Assembly (NCBI GenBank): GCA_039105265.1
Contig: JAPFFF010000109.1
Span: forward strand, 1-55,235
DNA: 55,235 bases
Source: Tritrichomonas musculus
Lineage: Eukaryota; Parabasalia; Tritrichomonadida; Tritrichomonadidae
Reading direction: 5' to 3'
A program made the position numbers and the translations under genes. The notes under the pieces are model-generated. The model saw only the letters and a program-made list of their open reading frames with translations. It was not told where the DNA came from and made no database searches. Of this stretch, positions 33,427-44,800 are shown piece by piece. Every line of letters begins with the position of its first letter. Positions within the stretch are counted from its first letter, which is position 1.

Positions 33427-36210
33427 TCAGAGTAATTGTGCATTCAATAACTTATCAGTAACTTGAGAAACGTCATGAGAAGTAACTTGTTTATCATCGA
33501 CCTTGTTTGGATTCTTCCTCTTCAATGTGAAAACCGTCACGGCTATGATAGCGAGAACTGCAGCAGGCACTAGAACGGCTACCAAAATGATCAACTTTTT
33601 CTTAGAGTTCTTATCTTTGTACTCACTGAAGTCTTTGTAATCGAAGACCTGATCCTTCAAATCGACTGACAAGATTTCATTCAAAGCGTTCGCCTTAATC
33701 AATTTATCAGAACCAGCAGCGAATCTGCATTTTCTTACAATTAATTTAGGAGCATTTTTATTATTTGATTGGCCATCCAAGTAATAATTGCCGTCAGCCA
33801 ATTGTCCTTTGAATGTGCAATCATTAACAACAACTGAAGTTTTGCTATTTCCAGAGAGGTAGAACAAAGCACTTGAAGTTTGCTTTGTCATGTCGAATGT
33901 GCAATCATTAATGGTGAATGACTTACTAAGTAATTTCAATGAACTTTGAGGAGATGTGAAACTATTGACCAATTTAACGATGTTTCCTTTGATGTTGTAG
34001 AACTTGCAGCCAGTCATGTCGCAATAAGGAGAAGTTATGTAAATGGCACCGCCTCCATATTTGCCATTGAATGGGTTTTGTTTAGTAGCAAGAGCTTGTG
34101 AATCATGGAACTCACAATGAGTGATTTTTGCATCGATGTTGCTCGACACATGGTAGAGATAAATGCAGCCACCGTATTGTGCCTTGCAGTCTGTGAAAAC
34201 AAGTTCATTCAAGTTGAAAGAGTTCTGATAATTGTAGTCATTACTAAGGTAAATAGCACCACCTGCACCGTTGGATGATTGGCAGTGAGTAAATCTAGTT
34301 TCTTCACAGGAGAGTCCACCGTTTACAATATGAATTGCACCGCCTCTATCGTTATGATACACGTTATTGAATTCAGAAATATAAATTGAAACTTTGATTG
34401 ACTTGAAATCATCAACTTCTTTCTCAAAACGTCTGTCTGTTGGCAGAGAACTAACTGTTGAAACAATAATTTCAGTTGGTTTTGTTCCTGGCTGGGGTGT
34501 TGCTTCAGGTGTCGGTGTAGGTGTTGGCGGAGGGACTCTTGCATAAGGATAAATAGTATAGAAAAAGTTGACAAGTTGAATTTCTTTGTCTGTTTTATAT
34601 ATCTTAACTTCGTGTTCTTTGAATTCAAGCTCATCAGACTGATACAAAAGATAAGGAATGTTTCCTTGTGCAATGCTTAATGTCTGGATAGCGTTAATGT
34701 TGATTCTCTGTCCGTCATCAATTTGAATTTGGAATTTGCCAATGTTGCTGCTTCGCAGTCCAGTGAGCCAAAACCTTGTCCCATAAAAAACGAAAGTTCC
34801 GGCGCAGTTTTCCGAATCACAAGCGAATAAAGGAGGAGTTGTTGCTGTCTTAACTGACCAGTTTCCATACTTCTTCATAAGGCCATCAAGTGTCAATGCA
34901 TAACCGCCGTAGTATGGTAATGGATCCACATAGGCGCCGCCAATAACAACCGACTTCGTGTTGAATGTATCGACGTGCTTGATTTCAAGCGTGTGGCTTC
35001 CATACTGAAGATCGCTCGAACTGAACACAATGCCTGGTAAACGGCCGCCTCCAGAGTTAAAGTTCGTTGTTGATACGAGTTCTCCATCAATTCTTATCTC
35101 AGCATTTCCCGAGTTTTCTTGTTTCCACGCTAAGATGTGGACTTTTGAACCAACGAATTGAAGTGTTGCTTTTCCGTTTGTGTTCCTCGTGTAGGAGCCG
35201 TGATCAGCCTCTCCTGTCTTGATGCAAACTCCGCCACGTCCTCCAGTATCCCAGCCTTCATAAGAGAACTTGTCGCAGGTGAGGTTGATGAGTCCCGTTG
35301 GATTTGTCATGACCGATGTATTGACTGGTGGCAGAGGAAGTTGGGTCCCGTCATTGGTCGTATAAAAGAGGTTGTTAAGGGTGATTTTTTGATTGGTTCT
35401 CATCACTTTAACTTTGTGGAATCCTAAAGAAAGAACAGACGATTGATAGAGAAGAACACCAGCATTTCCTTGTCCAATTGAAAATCGACTTTCGACACTT
35501 TTTGTGATGGTAATTGGCTGGCCATTATCAATCTGAATTTGTAAGTTGCCTTCTGACGAACTTCTGACACCTGTAAGCCAAAATCGAGCTCCGTAAAACC
35601 TGAAAATACCACTGCAGTCTTCTGATTCGCATGAAAATGAAGGTAAATTTGTTTGGCCGTTTAATTTCCATTGTCCTTCTCGTTCTGCGAAGTTTTCGTA
35701 TGAAAGCTTGTAACCACCAACGTTTGGAAGCGGATCTACGTATGCACCGCCAATAACCATTGATCTGGCATCATCTGTATCGTTGTGTTCAACTTCAATT
35801 ACGTGTTCGCCAAATGGAAGTTCATCTGATGTAAATGTAATGGCGGCATGTCGACCTCCACCTGAACCAAAATTGGGTGTTGCTACTACTTGGTTGTCGA
35901 TTCTAATACTACATCTTCCAGAGTTTTCTTGTTTCCATCCTAAAATATGTACTTTTTTTCCAACAAAACTAAGTCGAACTTTGGCACCATTGTTTCTTGT
36001 AAAAGAGCCATGATCTGCATCTGTGGTTCGAAGGCATATTCCAGCGTATTTTCCATTCTTCGTCCAATCGATATACTCGAATGAATCGCAAGTATAATTT
36101 ACTAGCCCTTTAGTGTTGGTTAAAATTGAATTATCTGGATCTGCAAGAAAAATTGCATTGTTTAACTCTAAGTTTTTTATATTTAATAAAAAGAAAAGAG
36201 CCCAAAACAT
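33427..36210 (-). CDS. Pmp-like beta-helix surface protein, single-pass
   Basis: 927 residues, intact. Seen in order: a hydrophobic N-terminus (1-20, a likely signal peptide); two copies of a roughly 255-residue module (about 30-285 and 300-552); a Pro/Thr linker (559-580); a region with GG[A/C]I motifs (623-626, 650-653, 680-683, 720-723) and recurring C-x-F strands; a strong transmembrane helix (873-896); and a basic, short cytosolic tail (897-927). Each module holds two sandwich-like halves, marked by HIL.WKQENSG...IRID and by FYG.RFWLTG.RSS...IQID. Known: GG[A/L/I]I repeats define chlamydial polymorphic membrane proteins, and Trichomonas has many surface proteins of this kind. Inferred: adhesion or glycan binding at the cell surface, with the modules acting as lectin-like heads on a beta-helix stalk. 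The neighbours give no functional link. Confidence 0.82.
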   Translation of the reverse strand: MFWALFFLLNIKNLELNNAIFLADPDNSILTNTKGLVNYTCDSFEYIDWTKNGKYAGICLRTTDADHGSFTRNNGAKVRLSFVGKKVHILGWKQENSGRCSIRIDNQVVATPNFGSGGGRHAAITFTSDELPFGEHVIEVEHNDTDDARSMVIGGAYVDPLPNVGGYKLSYENFAEREGQWKLNGQTNLPSFSCESEDCSGIFRFYGARFWLTGVRSSSEGNLQIQIDNGQPITITKSVESRFSIGQGNAGVLLYQSSVLSLGFHKVKVMRTNQKITLNNLFYTTNDGTQLPLPPVNTSVMTNPTGLINLTCDKFSYEGWDTGGRGGVCIKTGEADHGSYTRNTNGKATLQFVGSKVHILAWKQENSGNAEIRIDGELVSTTNFNSGGGRLPGIVFSSSDLQYGSHTLEIKHVDTFNTKSVVIGGAYVDPLPYYGGYALTLDGLMKKYGNWSVKTATTPPLFACDSENCAGTFVFYGTRFWLTGLRSSNIGKFQIQIDDGQRININAIQTLSIAQGNIPYLLYQSDELEFKEHEVKIYKTDKEIQLVNFFYTIYPYARVPPPTPTPTPEATPQPGTKPTEIIVSTVSSLPTDRRFEKEVDDFKSIKVSIYISEFNNVYHNDRGGAIHIVNGGLSCEETRFTHCQSSNGAGGAIYLSNDYNYQNSFNLNELVFTDCKAQYGGCIYLYHVSSNIDAKITHCEFHDSQALATKQNPFNGKYGGGAIYITSPYCDMTGCKFYNIKGNIVKLVNSFTSPQSSLKLLSKSFTINDCTFDMTKQTSSALFYLSGNSKTSVVVNDCTFKGQLADGNYYLDGQSNNKNAPKLIVRKCRFAAGSDKLIKANALNEILSVDLKDQVFDYKDFSEYKDKNSKKKLIILVAVLVPAAVLAIIAVTVFTLKRKNPNKVDDKQVTSHDVSQVTDKLLNAQLL

Positions 36211-37290
36211 TTTACAGAAGTAAAGATTTTGTTATTATTGTTTTTATTCAAATATTTGAATAAAAAGTTCAATTTATGAAAGAAAAAAAACAATTTTTTT
36301 TTCAAATATTTTCAAAAGATTGAATTCAAATAAAAACAATAGGAGTATTGAAAATAGTATTGTTAAATTATTATATAGGAAAACAGTTTTTATTTAAAAA
36401 ATCAAATATTTATAGTGAGTAAAATAAAATGAATCATGTTTTTTTTTTAACAATTTTCTATAAAAATTTTGAAAAATTTTCAATAAATTTTTAATGAAAA
36501 GTATTCAAATTTGTCCCAACCAGAATAAACGCTCAATTATTAATTGAATTTTTTTCAAAGGTAATAAAAAAATTTCTGATATATTTTTATAATCTCTTTA
36601 TTTGTTAAAACCAAAAAATAATAACTCATGATTACATTCATCTCCAAATTTAGCATTTTACAAAATGCCCATTCAAAATTAAACATAAAACAGAAAACAA
36701 AACTTCTTCCTATAGCCAATAGTAGGAATCCAATTATCGATTTTTTTAATATTATTAAATTTTTCAAGGAAATTAGTTCGTCGTCTACTTCTTGGCTATC
36801 AAATGCATGTAAAGCAGCCTAATTTTGGGCTTTTTTATAGCAAATTATTACAACTTTAATGAAAGATAGATTGAAAAGTTTATCATAAAAACTCAATTCG
36901 CCATATAGGTCAAAACAATCCAGCAAAGTTTTTGGGAAATATCAAAGCTGCACGTGCCTTTTCTTTCTTTCTTTCTTTTTGATGATTGCTCCATTCCTTT
37001 TTCTGGCATAGCGATTATTTAAATTACAGAGATTACATAATTTTATATATATAAATTTCAATTTTTCCAAAGAACCGATCAACTGATATGTGATATATCA
37101 ATCGAAACATTTTTATGATTTTTTTTCTGAACTTCTCTCAAAAAATATTCAAAAAAAGGGAAAAAAGGGGTAAAAATAAAAGAGAAAATTTAAATTAAAT
37201 ATGATTTTTTAATATTAAACATAGATGTATTTTCTTTGTTGCTGATGTAATATCAATAATTTTCGCTTAGAACAAAGAACATTTCAGTCA
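36211..37290. other. AT-rich intergenic region upstream of surface-protein gene
   Basis: About 1.08 kb of AT-rich DNA with long A/T runs, a short CTTT microsatellite (36,958-36,980) and no convincing gene. Two overlapping frames of 64-70 codons near 36,555-36,822 on opposite strands show no recognisable domain. No Initiator motif is evident just before 36,210. Confidence 0.6.
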
Positions 37291-37339
37291 ACAAGCATTT
37301 TCCAGACCTATATGAAAAATAGGAAGAAATAGAATCCAA

Positions 37340-37700
37340 TCTAACTTAATCAATTGATGAATCTAATAAACTCAAAGAACTTCTTCAAACACCTACAGGT
37401 AAAGAAGAAATTACACCAGAAATTACAACGGCATCAAATAAAAGACCTAAAAGGACAAATCTTTATCGTAAAAACTCCAAAAGGAAATTCCAAACGATTG
37501 AAAAGATGAGATTCAGAAAGATTCAGACGAGTTAAAAGAAACTTACAAGCAGTATTGAAGGTCATCCACCTGAAGAAATCAAAATTGACCAACTAAACGA
37601 AGATAAAATCAATGATTTTTGCAAAATTCAAACTGGATCATTTAGGAAAACTCTTATCTACATGAAGATTGATAAAAAAAATTTATTTCTATGAGGAATT
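37340..37700 (+). pseudogene. Decayed coding relic, unknown family
   Basis: Several stretches on the plus strand read like protein with charged, codon-biased sequence (for example NKRPKRTNLYRK, SERFRRVKRNLQAVLK and PPEEIKIDQLNEDKINDF), but they lie in different frames and are interrupted by stops. I do not recognise the family. The Lys/Arg-rich composition could suit a nucleic-acid-binding protein, possibly an N-terminal part of a transposon protein. It is the remains of a gene rather than a working one. Confidence 0.45.
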
Positions 37701-37849
37701 CGTTATTGCACATACAATTTTTTCAGAAGAAAATAATCGTCCATTTTTTGGAGCTTTATTTTTCATAGAAATGATTTAAAATTTTTCGTATTTTTTATTG
37801 ATTTCTTCATTTCTGTCATATAGAGAATATGTTAAACGCAAAATAATTG

Positions 37850-38242
37850 AAAATATTCAAAAGACCAGTTAATGTTTACATAACATCTTTTAATGAATTT
37901 GAAGGATCAATAGATTCTTCAGAATGTCATAAACTTGTCAATGTAATTCTTGTTAATCCAATAGCAAAATGAGATGTTAAAAATTGGATTCATTGCTTTT
38001 TTTTAGGTCAATGTACAGAATGTGAAGAAATATATGGGGTTGACAATGGTATTTGTATTGGTAATAAAAAAAGAACTGATCTTTGCCTAAATTGCATAGA
38101 AGGTTGTTTCAAATGCCAAGTTGGATCAGAAAGCATTTGTGAAAAATGTGATTTAACCAATAAATGGATATTGAATGGATCATCATGTCAATGTAATATA
38201 GGATTCGGCTTTAAAAATAACAAATGCAAATTCTGGACATAA
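37850..38242 (+). pseudogene. Fragment of cysteine-rich surface-protein gene
   Basis: From 38,006 the plus strand reads GQCTECEEIYG, CLNCIEGCFKCQVG, CEKCDLTN and SSCQCNIGFGF, that is about 13 cysteines in 75 residues with C-x2-C spacing, ending at a TAA at 38,240. The same frame is open upstream from about 37,850 apart from one TGA at 37,970. Known: furin/EGF-like Cys-rich ectodomains of this pattern are common in trichomonad and amoeba membrane proteins. Seen: the Cys-rich part is cut off where transposase sequence begins near 38,233, and no membrane segment follows. It is a broken host gene fragment, probably truncated by the transposon insertion or a later rearrangement. Confidence 0.6.
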
Positions 38243-38679
38243 TCCCACTTGATCAATATGGAATTATTGTCCAGTTTATTGTTGCTCATGCGAGCGATCA
38301 ATTACAAATGCTGGACTTGGGAATTTTTGGTAATCAGAAAAGACAAATAAGTGGTATGAAAAATGAAAAAAGTTTATCATCACAGACCAATCGCATTTGT
38401 AAAATAATCGACGGACTTTGGAAGGTTTCCTCACCTAAAAATGTTGTATCGGCATTCAGATCAGCTGGCGTGTTTTTAACGTGTAAAATGAACAATAATG
38501 TTCCAATGATCTATGCAGGTGTTCGACGAGGTGCAGCAAGAGCTGTTAGACATTATAATGAATCATTTTTAGAATCGTTAATTAATGCTAATTTACCGAT
38601 TTCACCTTCACAAACATTAGCTAGGAACAAATTGACTCTCCTAGAAATTCATGAGAACTCATTTAGAATCAAAATCTGA
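38224..38679 (+). pseudogene. C-terminal fragment of pogo/jerky-type (DDE_1) transposase
   Basis: The 151-codon frame matches the end of the DDE_1 superfamily (pogo, Tigger, jerky). It reads IIVQFIVAHASDQLQMLDLG at the place where the family has VxFLPPHxSHLLQPLDxG. This is followed by IFGNQKRQ, an alpha-helical stretch, and SSPKNVVSAFRSAGVF, matching the family's 'xxNIxxAFRxAGI' C-terminal motif. The catalytic first Asp pair and the DNA-binding N-terminus are absent, so this is a truncated copy. Its left edge abuts the Cys-rich fragment at about 38,233. The ATG at 38,224 lies in the neighbouring gene and is not a genuine start. Confidence 0.68.
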
Positions 38680-38986
38680 TTTTCTAATTAATTATTTCTT
38701 CTTTTTTATCCAAAGTTTTTAAAAACTATTTTTTGAACATAATAATTAAACTTTGAATCTGATTAAAATTTTGAATTTTTCATTTTTATTTAATTTCTGA
38801 GTAAACTAAACTAATTATTAATAAAGATATACGAAAAACGTTATTTTGTGTTTATCTATTTATTAAATAATTGTCATAAATTTATGTAATACTAATTAAG
38901 AAAATTTCGTGATTTTCCAAGTAATTAATACTATTTTAAATCTTATTTACATAAAAAAATTAAGCTCATCGTTAGCATTTTCGTTT
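38680..38986. other. AT-rich spacer before the Polinton end
   Basis: About 300 bp of AT-rich DNA with no gene or RNA seen. It should hold the left target-site duplication of the Polinton (six bases in this class) immediately before 38,987, but the matching right flank is not in the window. Confidence 0.6.
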
Positions 38987-39217
38987 AGTAGTATATACGA
39001 GTCGGTTTCCGCTGGGGCTGGCACCCCAAGCGTCAACACGAACTCGTCATAAAAGAAAAAGAAAAGAAAAGAAAAAGAAAAGAAAAGAAAAAAGAAAAAA
39101 AGAAAAAAATATTCTTGTTCTCACTACTGCTCCCCATCAATGAAACGGCACAGGTACCCCACCCCACAACCGCCCATCTATGAAACGGCACAGGTACCAG
39201 CCCCGAGAATCTCGTAC
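38987..39217. repeat. Polinton left terminal segment (candidate TIR)
   Basis: About 230 bp unlike the AT-rich flank. It starts with AGTAGTATATACGAGTCGG, and ACGAGT near the start pairs with ACTCGT near 39,043-39,048, giving a possible stem. A purine run of A with scattered G follows (39,050-39,112), then a GC-rich block with a 40-bp-spaced direct repeat of TGAAACGGCACAGGTACC (39,141 and 39,181). Termini of this class are recognised by the integrase. The repeat length cannot be fixed without the other end. Confidence 0.55.
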
Positions 39218-41839
39218 TTATTTCTTCATATATATAGCATCGAAACAAATCATAGAACATTCATCACAATCTAACTCAATATTATATATATCATAAGCAC
39301 CAGAAGGTGGGTTAGTGTCTTTAAAGTATATTTCATCCAAATATGATTTTATTTGTTGAGGGTCAGACCATTCAGTTGATATAAATCTAATAAAATGTAG
39401 CTTTTGAGTCTTGTCCTTGAATATCAATAAGTACTCCCCATCTGGAACAGGTTCATTATCACCTGTTGGATCATTATCTAAATTATCAATAATTATGTGT
39501 TTCTCACTTGTAAAATAAGAGAATAGAAAATACCTATTATATTCATCAGTGACATCTGTAAATCCTGTATAATATGCTTTCCATTCACTATCTGGGTCAT
39601 TTTTCTCTTCTAATGCAGCTAATCTAGTTTCCATTGCTTCTATTGTATCTTTCAATGCGATATTTTCACCCTCTAATGTCTCTATCCTACCTATAAGTAC
39701 ATCTAGACCTTCATTAGCTTCATCCACAGTAGGGTAATTATCAAACTCAGCCTCTAGCTCATTGACCTTCTCAGCTAACAACTTGAAACAAGGCTTGAGT
39801 GAGTCCCTAAACATATTGCTGATATCCATAGCACCACTTAATGTCAAGGTTCCAGTATCAGGGTTATCATTCTCATCAGTAAAAGGTAGTTCATCTAGTT
39901 GCTTATACTCTTCCTCACACCAGGTAATTATAGGTGTTATATCTTTGGTTATGCTTCTTGCTGTAGTACCTGACATGAAGTTAATGCTATTTCTAACCAA
40001 ATCACTCATACCTTTGGTTGACTTATGAGAGAATAACCTTTTAAGGAATCCTCCACCTTTTATGGTAGGAAAGCTTATACCATCTGGAAATAGCTGCATA
40101 CCAATAGAACCTATTGATCCAGCAGTACCTGCAACTCCAAAAGCTAATGCTGTCCATGAGACTATACGTAAATTATCTACATCATCCTCCAGATGTTGAG
40201 TAACTTGTTCAGTCCTTGATACTCTACCTTTTAAGCTTTCCATAACAGTGTTCATTTCGTTAACATCATAGCTAATAACATCTACATTGTTGGTAACTAA
40301 GTTTAAATCACTCCTCATAGTAGTAATATTATCAGCAGTAATTATCTTAGAGGAGGTAATATTATAATCAGTATATAAGGTTGTTGCCCCATTAGGATTT
40401 GGGGATACTTCATAAAATTGCTGCTTAATGATATACTCGAATGGGTTAGTAGTTGAATCCCAATGAACCTCATCTATTGGGTCAACATATTCATCAGCTA
40501 AATATATCTTAATATCCCTTGAGTCATTAGTAGTCGAAGCTGCATATGTATATTCAAGCTTTTCACATGAATCAAGTACACCATGTAAGAACAACCATAC
40601 CTTGTCTCCTCCATTACCTTCTTTTCCAGTAGGTCGAACTGAGAACCTATTTGCATTTTTAGAACCTTCAAGGGTAATATCAAGGTAGAGTTCATCAATA
40701 GCACTAGTTTCTAATTTATTAGTAGCATTATTCATCTTATAGCACCTTATTGCTTCTATATCATATCCATCTTTTGTACCTCCTTGACTTGTTTGATATC
40801 CTAGACCATATTTCGAAAAAGGTTCTATCTCCCCTGTCTTTAATTTTACAAAACAGTCTATTTTACACTTACCTCCATGAATCATGTAATGTAGTATGTT
40901 ATCAGGAGAGTAGTCATTAGGCTTATTAATCAGTTTCATGTTCCTCTCACTCCTCTTGACTTGTATGTAGGTACCATCTTCACCATACTCATTCTCCTTA
41001 TTTAATCCATTAACTAATCTACCATTGATATGACCTTGTATGTTATCACCTACCCATTTTGTACCATCCCATGATAAAAACCACTTATTACCAAAACAAT
41101 ACTCATTAAACCTAAACTCTAAGTCATTAGGTATAGTATATCCTGTATCTATGTTCCATTGAAGTAACCAATATTTCTTGTTATCTATCACAACCTGACT
41201 AGTTGATGTAGGCTTATATAAGTATAGTACATCGCTTTTACGTAAACTTAATGCATTATCAGCTTTTATTATAGAACACTTTATTGCCTTCTCTGTCTGT
41301 AAAGAATCAGTTATATATTCATTCATTATGCTCAACTCCCCATTCAGCCACAAGGTATATGGGTTGAAGTCTAGTTTACTATCAAAAGCTATATTCATAT
41401 ATCCCATAATGGTACTATTATTTATACTGCATCCATTACTACTTTTAGTTATCAAAGGAGAATATACTTGACCATCCTTAACATATATGTAGAACTCCTT
41501 GACTAAATTACCACTTGTATCATATACTATATTCTTCCTCAATACTATCTTAAATATATTAGTCTGGGTTTTTATTTCGTTGAGCTTATTCATGAAGTCT
41601 TCAGGCAAATTAACAAACTTAAGGATATTGTAAGTTGTTGTTGAAGACTCAAATGATACATACTGTATATTTTTATTTTTAATATCAACTTCTGGTAAAC
41701 CTTCGACCTCATTAAATAAATGACCTGTCTGTACATAGTTATCTAAGTCACCCAAGGTTAATAACTGGCTACCTTTTCGAGTAGCATCCCCTATCTTAAA
41801 CTGTATATCTCCTTTAAATCTTGTAGTAGTATCACTCAT
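39218..41839 (-). CDS. Large Polinton protein with shared module and coiled coil
   Basis: 873 residues from the start chosen at 41,839 (MSDTTTRFKG), because upstream in-frame codons overlap the neighbouring gene's 3' end. Seen: an unknown N-terminal region (1-195); a module at about 198-536 that is clearly related to one in the next gene (LYLYKP, NLxF-like FRF..Y.FG, WDGTKWVG.N, then IIKQQFYEV and YNITSSKII.ADNITTMRSDLN); a short Ala/Gly hydrophobic stretch (about 562-582); a helical C-terminal third with a clear coiled coil (about 711-747, ending METRLAALEEK); and a small tail domain with acidic and cysteine residues. Inferred: an elongated structural or host-contact protein of the particle. 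It ends only 230 bp from the element end. It follows the 1,755-residue gene by 19 bp on the same strand. I do not recognise it as a capsid protein. Confidence 0.7.
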   Translation of the reverse strand: MSDTTTRFKGDIQFKIGDATRKGSQLLTLGDLDNYVQTGHLFNEVEGLPEVDIKNKNIQYVSFESSTTTYNILKFVNLPEDFMNKLNEIKTQTNIFKIVLRKNIVYDTSGNLVKEFYIYVKDGQVYSPLITKSSNGCSINNSTIMGYMNIAFDSKLDFNPYTLWLNGELSIMNEYITDSLQTEKAIKCSIIKADNALSLRKSDVLYLYKPTSTSQVVIDNKKYWLLQWNIDTGYTIPNDLEFRFNEYCFGNKWFLSWDGTKWVGDNIQGHINGRLVNGLNKENEYGEDGTYIQVKRSERNMKLINKPNDYSPDNILHYMIHGGKCKIDCFVKLKTGEIEPFSKYGLGYQTSQGGTKDGYDIEAIRCYKMNNATNKLETSAIDELYLDITLEGSKNANRFSVRPTGKEGNGGDKVWLFLHGVLDSCEKLEYTYAASTTNDSRDIKIYLADEYVDPIDEVHWDSTTNPFEYIIKQQFYEVSPNPNGATTLYTDYNITSSKIITADNITTMRSDLNLVTNNVDVISYDVNEMNTVMESLKGRVSRTEQVTQHLEDDVDNLRIVSWTALAFGVAGTAGSIGSIGMQLFPDGISFPTIKGGGFLKRLFSHKSTKGMSDLVRNSINFMSGTTARSITKDITPIITWCEEEYKQLDELPFTDENDNPDTGTLTLSGAMDISNMFRDSLKPCFKLLAEKVNELEAEFDNYPTVDEANEGLDVLIGRIETLEGENIALKDTIEAMETRLAALEEKNDPDSEWKAYYTGFTDVTDEYNRYFLFSYFTSEKHIIIDNLDNDPTGDNEPVPDGEYLLIFKDKTQKLHFIRFISTEWSDPQQIKSYLDEIYFKDTNPPSGAYDIYNIELDCDECSMICFDAIYMKK

Positions 41840-41858
41840 TTTAGTTAAATAAAACTTC

Positions 41859-44800
41859 TCATTCGATGTTAGCACATTTAGCTTCAAGTGCTGCAAGTCT
41901 TGCCTCAAGAGTATCAATATATGCATCCTTCTGGTCTATCATTTCCTTCACTTCTACTTTAGTAATATAAGCAGTCATATCTATATCTTCTAATGGATGT
42001 TTTGTACTTGACTTATTTTCAAGCTCTTTGATTTTCTCGCACATGAATGCTATTGTACCCTTTAAAGTATCGCGATATGTCTTTGCAATATTAATACATG
42101 TATCAAATGAAACCATCATCTTATCAGCATCCTTCATTGTTATTTCAAGTTCAGGTTCATCATCTGTTTCTTCATGATATGCCCATGCAAGAATCTTTTC
42201 TAATACATCTTCCTCTGCTAATGTCTCTGGGTTATCATTACGACGGAACCAACTTGGAATATTAAATAATCCTATTCTATTTGCTACATATGCTTCTGCT
42301 GCTACTCCTGCTATAGCTGCTGCATCACCAGGATGATGTCTAACAAACTGCCATTGACCATGTAAGAACCTTCTAGCAACATAACCTACTGCTCCCATAA
42401 TAACCTGGGTAGTTGCACTTATAACACCATCTTGTTGGTACATTTCTATCACTCCATTCACAATATTAATTACATGTAGTCTTCTTCTATCTATTGTAGC
42501 AACTACATTTCCATTATATAGTACTTGTGTTATTTCTTCACCAGTTGTTTCATCTAATGTGTCATTAAAAGCTAAAAGATTACCATGAGAATAAATATTA
42601 TCCATTAGTTCTCCTCTTTGTTCATCACTCATTTGTTCTATCATTCTTGCTGTTATTGCTGGTGTTGTTCCTGGTACTGTCCAAGTATCTGTTGTGGCAA
42701 CAAGGTCATAATGCTGATATCTAACTCCATTTGCATTGACTTCTATCTGTGAATTTATTCCAACAAATCGTACTTGACCTCCACTAATATTTGCTGTAGT
42801 TGGTGCTGAATAATCAATAGTAGCAACAATTGGGTCAATAGTCTCTCCTCTATGATCAATAATATTTATCCATGCTTCCATTGTTTGGTCATTCAAGTAA
42901 GGTTCTAATCCAATATCTCCATTTTGTACAAATGGTAAATTTAATCTGTCTTGCATAGATAATTGTTCAATATCTCTCGCTGTGTATGTTGTTCCTTCCC
43001 ATTCTATTGACCAATTATTATCAGTAGCTCTATGTATTCTATCTGTCATCTCAATATCAGCTGGTCTTATTAGAGTCCTTCGTTGAAATACATTATTATG
43101 GATAATGAGTTGGTCATTATAAAACAAATCATACACATTAAACCACTCTCTTCCATGATATTGGATACGTAAGATATCAGGATGACTAGCAACTAATGCA
43201 TTTCGTTCTGCTCTTGTCATATCTGCAATATCTTCTAAGGTATACTGGATTCCAGATATATTGATAACAGGAACTTGATTCCTAAGTGCAATCGTAGTTG
43301 AAGCTGTATTTGTCATTGTAGTCTGTGGTACAGTTATATCTGTTCGAATCTCATCTGTTTCATCTGTAACAACCTGTGGCTGAACTTCTCTATGAGTTCT
43401 CTCTAATGATTGCTCAGTGGTTGTGATAGTATTTGTTGCATTATCAGTATCATTATCAGTTATTGTAATCGAGGATGAATTAATATTTAATGTTTCAGTT
43501 CCATTTGTATCTGGTCTATTCCTAAAGAAGTGTAAGACATTCGAACCAAGTGTAGCAATAGCATTTCCTAACTGAGTCAGTGCATGTGTTGTCGAAAGGA
43601 CAACCTGTGTAGCTGAGAATGTTGAAATAGCTCCAGCAACAGGATTTTGAACAGTTGTTGTTATTGGTAAAAATCTTTCCATAGTCATCTTATCAGCCTT
43701 CAAATCAACATTCACCAAAAACTTACCTTGAAAGCCACTACCTCCATCACCTGGATAACCACCACCACCACCACCACCTCCTCCACCATTTCCTCCTGGA
43801 CCTGCTGGGAAAGGTCTTGTTTGATATGTATTAATAGTTACAGAGTTATTGGACATATTTAATGTTGAAAGGGCACTTGCAATACAAACTGTTGATGCTA
43901 AAATATTTAATATACTATTCGCAACTGCTACACCTTGTTTAATACTATCAGTATATTCATTATACATGGCTTGAATTCTCATTTGTTCAACTAGATTATC
44001 AACTGTCTGTTTCAATAAAGCATAATCATAGGCTAATATATCTGTGATTCCACCAACAACATTTAAGTCTCGACGCATAGTCATGATATTATCAGCCCAT
44101 ATAATCTTTGATGAATAAATATTATAATCTGTCGATATGGTAGTGCATTTTCTTGGGTCTGGCTCTACTTCATAAAATTGTTGTTGAATAATTATATCGA
44201 ATGGATTAACTTTCACATCAAAATCAAATAATTCTTTCTCTATATATATTCGAATGTTCTTATGATTAAATCCTTCAATGATTTTAATGGAATGCCTTTT
44301 TTCTCGATGATAATTAAATGATTCGAGACAAGGATTTGACCCATAGGTATGCATAACACCTGAATTAATACAATGAGTAGGATGACAATCCCATTTTAAT
44401 TCAGTTATATTTCCATTAATATTTAGGTCAGCATAAACATATAATCCATCATCTGCATTTAATCCACTTGGTGCATCAACATACATTCTAGCTTGTTCAT
44501 ATTTATATCCATCTTGAGTTAAAGTACCTGAACCACTTGAATCAAAAGTTGCAGTTATTCCTTCACTTAATATGGTTCCATCTTTCTTAACAACCCTCCA
44601 ATTGGTAAGATAATCTTTCAAGATATGAGCATAATTATCATCATCTGTTAAATCTTCCTTTATTGTTCCTTTTATCCATCTCCCAATTCTTTCGTTATGT
44701 TTGATTGTTAAAGCAGGCGCACCGTTATTTGTGTTCATGTATGATATCTTTTCTGTACACATGTTTTGACAATTATTTCCTGTCCAATTTTTACCATCCC

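Noticed and set aside
36555-36822. Two overlapping 64-70 codon frames on opposite strands
   Set aside because: AT-rich, no domain, no promoter motif; expected by chance.
39033-39260. 75-codon frame at the Polinton end
   Set aside because: Much of it is a Phe/Ser run read from the A/G tract of the terminal segment.
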